DNA from: Spirochaetales bacterium
Lineage (GTDB): Bacteria > Spirochaetota > Spirochaetia > Treponematales > UBA12059
DNA length: 56,444 nt
Assembly: GCA_016926955.1 (NCBI GenBank)
Contig: JAFGNN010000017.1
Span: 1 to 56,444 of the forward strand
Direction: 5' to 3'
Below, in pieces: positions 53,894 to 56,444 of this stretch. The notes beneath the pieces are model-generated. The model saw nothing but the letters and a program-made list of their open reading frames with translations, was not told the origin of the DNA and ran no database searches. Each line of letters begins with the position of its first letter. Positions within the stretch are counted from its first letter, which is position 1. Position numbers and translations under genes: made by a program.

Positions 53894-55237
53894 TTATCGG
53901 GGCGGGCGGCGGACGACGGCTTTGGTCTTCCAGCGGCCGGTGGAGTAGTACCAGGTGGAGAAGGCCGCTCCGACCGCCCAGCCGGCCGGCACGCTCAGCC
54001 AGATGCCGTCCGGTCCCAGGTATTTCGAGAGGATGACGGCCGCGGGGATGCGTACCACCCAGAGCGCGAGCAGGGTGTTGATCATCGGGATGAAGGCGTC
54101 TCCCGCCCCGCGCATGACGCCGTTGTTGATGAACATGGTCGAGAAGAGCGTATAGAAAAGCCCCACTATGAACAGGTAGCGGGCGCCGATGGCGGCCACC
54201 TCCGGATCGGCGGTGAACATGCTCATGAGGGGCGAGCCGAACAGCATGACCGCGGCGCCGACCGCGACGGAGATCGCGGCGCCGACGGCGACCGCCGAAA
54301 GGTGGCCGCGCTTGACCCGCTCGCTCTTGCCGGCGCCGAGGTTTTGCCCGGTGAAGGTGCTTATGGCCTGCGACAGGTTCATGGCCGGCATGGAAGCGAA
54401 GGCGTCGAGGCGGCTGGCGGCCGCGAATCCCGCCATCACGTCGGTGCCGAAGCCGTTGACCACGCGGGTCAGCGCCATCATGCCGGCCGCGACCATGGTC
54501 TGCTGGATGCCGCTCGGCAGTCCGATGCGCAGCGACTGGATGAAGATGCCCCGGTCGAAGCGCAGCGCCTTGATTTCGAGCCGCACGAATTCGTTCCGCC
54601 GGTCGAGCCAGGCCAGCGCGCCGAGGAATGAGAGGCCCTGGGCGATGACGGTGGCCCAGGCCGCTCCCGCGACGCCCCACCCGAAACCGACCACGAAGAC
54701 CAGGTCGAGAACGATATTGGCCAGGGTCGAGGCGATGAGGATCCAGAGCGGGGTCTTGGAATCGCCCAGGCCGCGGAGTATCGCCGATACCGCGTTGTAT
54801 CCGAACATGGGGAGCATTCCGGCGAAGATGATGCGGAGGTAGGTCGACGCCTCGCCGTAGGTGTCGGCGGGCACCTTGAGCAACCGCAGGATGGGATCCG
54901 CCGCGAAAAGTCCGATGACCGTCAGCGCCAGTCCCGCCCAGAAGAGTACGATGTAGCCGGTGTCGATGGCGCGCCTGACCGCCTCGCGGTCGCGGGCGCC
55001 GTAGAACTGCGCCACCAGTACCATCGTTCCCATGGTCACGCCCATGATGAGGGCGATCATCAGGAACATGACGGGAAAACTGGCGCCTACGGCCGCAAGG
55101 GCGGTCTTGCCGACGAAGCGACCGACGATTGCGCTGTCTGCCATCGAGTAGAGTTGCTGGAACACATTGCCCAGCAGCATGGGCAGGGCGAAAGCGATAA
55201 TCGATTTCGTTTCGTTGCCGGTCGTGAGGTCCCTCAT
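53894..55237 (-). CDS. MATE family efflux transporter
   Basis: A 447-residue inner-membrane pump with about 12 helices in two related halves. The first half begins IIAFALPMLLGNVFQQLYSMADSAIVGRFVG, the typical MATE N-terminus, and LRGLGDSKTPLWILIASTLANIVLDLVFV is the repeat-linking region. It exports cationic or lipophilic compounds with Na+ or H+; substrate is unknown. ATG has GGAAGGG upstream, and a TTGTCC-17-TATCTT promoter. Its stop touches repeat copy F. Confidence 0.93.
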   Translation of the reverse strand: MRDLTTGNETKSIIAFALPMLLGNVFQQLYSMADSAIVGRFVGKTALAAVGASFPVMFLMIALIMGVTMGTMVLVAQFYGARDREAVRRAIDTGYIVLFWAGLALTVIGLFAADPILRLLKVPADTYGEASTYLRIIFAGMLPMFGYNAVSAILRGLGDSKTPLWILIASTLANIVLDLVFVVGFGWGVAGAAWATVIAQGLSFLGALAWLDRRNEFVRLEIKALRFDRGIFIQSLRIGLPSGIQQTMVAAGMMALTRVVNGFGTDVMAGFAAASRLDAFASMPAMNLSQAISTFTGQNLGAGKSERVKRGHLSAVAVGAAISVAVGAAVMLFGSPLMSMFTADPEVAAIGARYLFIVGLFYTLFSTMFINNGVMRGAGDAFIPMINTLLALWVVRIPAAVILSKYLGPDGIWLSVPAGWAVGAAFSTWYYSTGRWKTKAVVRRPPR

Positions 55238-55304
55238 GGCCCTTCCTGGAAGCGGGATGCTGCGCTCGGTGCCAGGCTCGCGCCCGGCGTCGGATGCTCG
55301 CTAG

Positions 55305-55333
55305 AAGATAGGCCATCCGCCACCGGCGGACAA
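55305..55333 (-). promoter_or_regulatory. sigma70-type promoter for the MATE gene
   Basis: Minus-strand TTGTCC, exactly 17 nt, TATCTT; leader about 60 nt. Confidence 0.55.
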
Positions 55334-55375
55334 GCCGCCCGGCCCCGCGCCTTCCCGAATCGGATGCCGGCGGGC

Positions 55376-55381
55376 TATACT
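55376..55381 (+). promoter_or_regulatory. -10 box of the histidine phosphatase gene
   Basis: TATACT in CGGGCTATACTGCCG, 9 nt before the ATG at 55391; no clear -35. Near-leaderless. Confidence 0.45.
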
Positions 55382-55390
55382 GCCGCTCCG

Positions 55391-56110
55391 ATGGAACATG
55401 CTGGAAACCGGCCCGGAGCCGAGGGCGCGGCCCGCGTCGACGCGCGCTTTTTCGCGGGACTCGCCCGCGAGACGCGATTCTTCATCGCCCGGCACGGCCA
55501 GAGCGTCGGGAACGCGAAAGGCCTCATACAGGGCCTTACCGACTATCCGCTCGACGAATCCGGCCGCGAGCAGGCCGCCGCGCTCGGCGCCTGGCTCCGC
55601 GACCGCGGCATCGCATCCTGCGCGGCTTCGCCGCTCGCACGCGCGAGGGAGACGGCGGAAATCGCCGCGGAGCTCGCCGGCATTCCTCCGCCATCGTTCG
55701 ATCCGGTTTTCCGCGAGTTGGATACCGGCGCCTTCTCCGACCTGTCGATGGAGCAGATCCGCGCGCGGTACCCCGCCGAACATGCAGCCTTCGAGCGACT
55801 GAGCTGGGAGGGCGTTCCGGGAGCCGAGCGTGTGGCGGAACTGGCTTCGCGCGCGCGCCTGGCTTGGGAGCGTCTCAGGGCCGAGGCGAATTCTTCGGGC
55901 GGGAACGTCCTCTGCGTCAGCCATGGCGGCTTCATCCAGTGGCTCGTGCGCGTCACTTTCGGCCTCGAGGACAGCTGGATGCCGCTCATCCCCACCGGCA
56001 ACTGCGGGGTCTTCGAGCTGCTCGCCGTGCCGCTCGGCGACGGGGCTTTCGTGCAGTGGCACCGCATCAACCATCTGCCGACGCAGCCGAAATCGCCCGC
56101 GCTGTTCTGA
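55391..56110 (+). CDS. histidine phosphatase (phosphoglycerate mutase superfamily)
   Basis: A 239-residue cytoplasmic enzyme. The phosphohistidine loop FIARHGQSVGNA, the LDESGREQAAALG segment, ASPLARARETAEI, ELDTGAFSDLS and the second histidine VSHGGFIQWLV make the catalytic set complete. Substrate is not determined; homologues act on sugar phosphates, nucleotides, or cobalamin precursors. A ~25-residue tail precedes the domain. The leader is only a few nt. Confidence 0.9.
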   Translation: MEHAGNRPGAEGAARVDARFFAGLARETRFFIARHGQSVGNAKGLIQGLTDYPLDESGREQAAALGAWLRDRGIASCAASPLARARETAEIAAELAGIPPPSFDPVFRELDTGAFSDLSMEQIRARYPAEHAAFERLSWEGVPGAERVAELASRARLAWERLRAEANSSGGNVLCVSHGGFIQWLVRVTFGLEDSWMPLIPTGNCGVFELLAVPLGDGAFVQWHRINHLPTQPKSPALF

Positions 56111-56217
56111 CGGGAAAATCGAAAAACCGGCGAAGGGCGTTATCAAGGCCTGCCAGGGCGGGGCCTGACGCCTTCGAACATATCCCTTCCCGTACGGTCA
56201 GGGGCATGTTCGCCGGC

Positions 56218-56444
56218 GTCACCCGCCGTCCTGCTTGCTCCTGAAAGCGGCTGCGCCGGGTGTGCGCTATCACGCCGCACGCAACGAGGGTGAATCCGGA
56301 AGACGGCGGCTTCACGGGGGGCTCGGTTGATCGACAAAGCCGTTCCGCGGCCTCGTCGCCGCGACCGCGGCATCGGTCGCGAGTCACCCGCCGTCCTGCC
56401 GGACCTGCAATGCGCTGCGCCGGGTGTGCGCTATCACGCCGCAC
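56218..56444. repeat. two-copy interrupted direct repeat at the window edge
   Basis: GTCACCCGCCGTCCTGC occurs at 56218-56234 and 56383-56399. A 30-nt block occurs at 56251-56280 and 56415-56444 without change. The 15-16 nt between the two blocks differ in the copies, and the copies are 165 nt apart. The right block carries a GTGCG...CGCAC hairpin. The second copy ends exactly at the window end, so more copies may follow. No ORF in 56111-56444 looks coding. Confidence 0.7.

Noticed and set aside
56067-56444. 125-codon minus-strand frame at the window end
   Set aside because: Its translation is dominated by the direct repeat and by opposite-strand coding of the phosphatase end; no ribosome site or protein motif.
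56218-56444. CRISPR array or integron attC sites
   Set aside because: Only two copies 165 nt apart, with two conserved blocks and no uniform spacer; no cas, integrase or GTTRRRY core.

Overview
The window is very GC-rich bacterial chromosome, most probably from an anaerobic, fermentative spirochaete (Treponema/Spirochaeta-like lineage). The strongest pointers are a UPF0164-type outer-membrane barrel (the T. pallidum TP0856 family) beside a giant SpoIIE-type sensor phosphatase and a TPR protein, pyruvate:ferredoxin oxidoreductase plus acetate kinase, a Chlamydia/plant-like acyltransferase, and short lipobox lipoproteins. The assignment is inferred from gene content, since no rRNA is present. 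No phage, IS transposase, CRISPR array, tRNA or rRNA was found; almost all of the window is ordinary coding sequence.

Layout. 1-8 kb: nifJ, a nucleoside phosphorylase, a chemotaxis-type receptor, a TPR protein and a STAS antagonist. 8-18 kb, minus strand: def-fmt, a PASTA protein and an RMD1/DUF155 membrane protein, then a cyclase-ATPase-TPR protein coupled by 4-bp overlaps to uracil-DNA glycosylase and priA. 18-22 kb: DUF192 lipoprotein, rpsU, M23 peptidase, SpoIIE phosphatase, small membrane protein. 22-26 kb: hsp20 behind a textbook sigma54 promoter, manC, ackA, exported protein. 26-33 kb: acyltransferase, a four-gene peptide ABC transporter, a second small membrane protein and a discoidin-like exported protein. 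33-43 kb: transglutaminase-like protein, response regulator, corA with a possible leader ORF, RluA-type pseudouridine synthase, DUF72 protein, a sigma54-type promoter before a polyferredoxin gene pair, metallophosphoesterase, rpsD. 43-56 kb: giant SpoIIE sensor, TPR partner, UPF0164 barrel, YggT, YhbY, MATE pump, histidine phosphatase, then an unexplained direct repeat at the window edge.

How it works together. NifJ and AckA give the pyruvate to acetyl-CoA to acetate branch (phosphotransacetylase is not here). Signalling is dominated by partner-switching parts (two SpoIIE phosphatases, one STAS antagonist), a cyclase, a chemoreceptor and a response regulator. Three non-coding themes recur: many genes whose -10 box lies only 5-11 nt from the ATG (probable leaderless mRNAs), two sigma54-type promoters, and at least six copies or half-copies of an ACCACGGAG-type inverted-repeat element, mostly beside stop codons.
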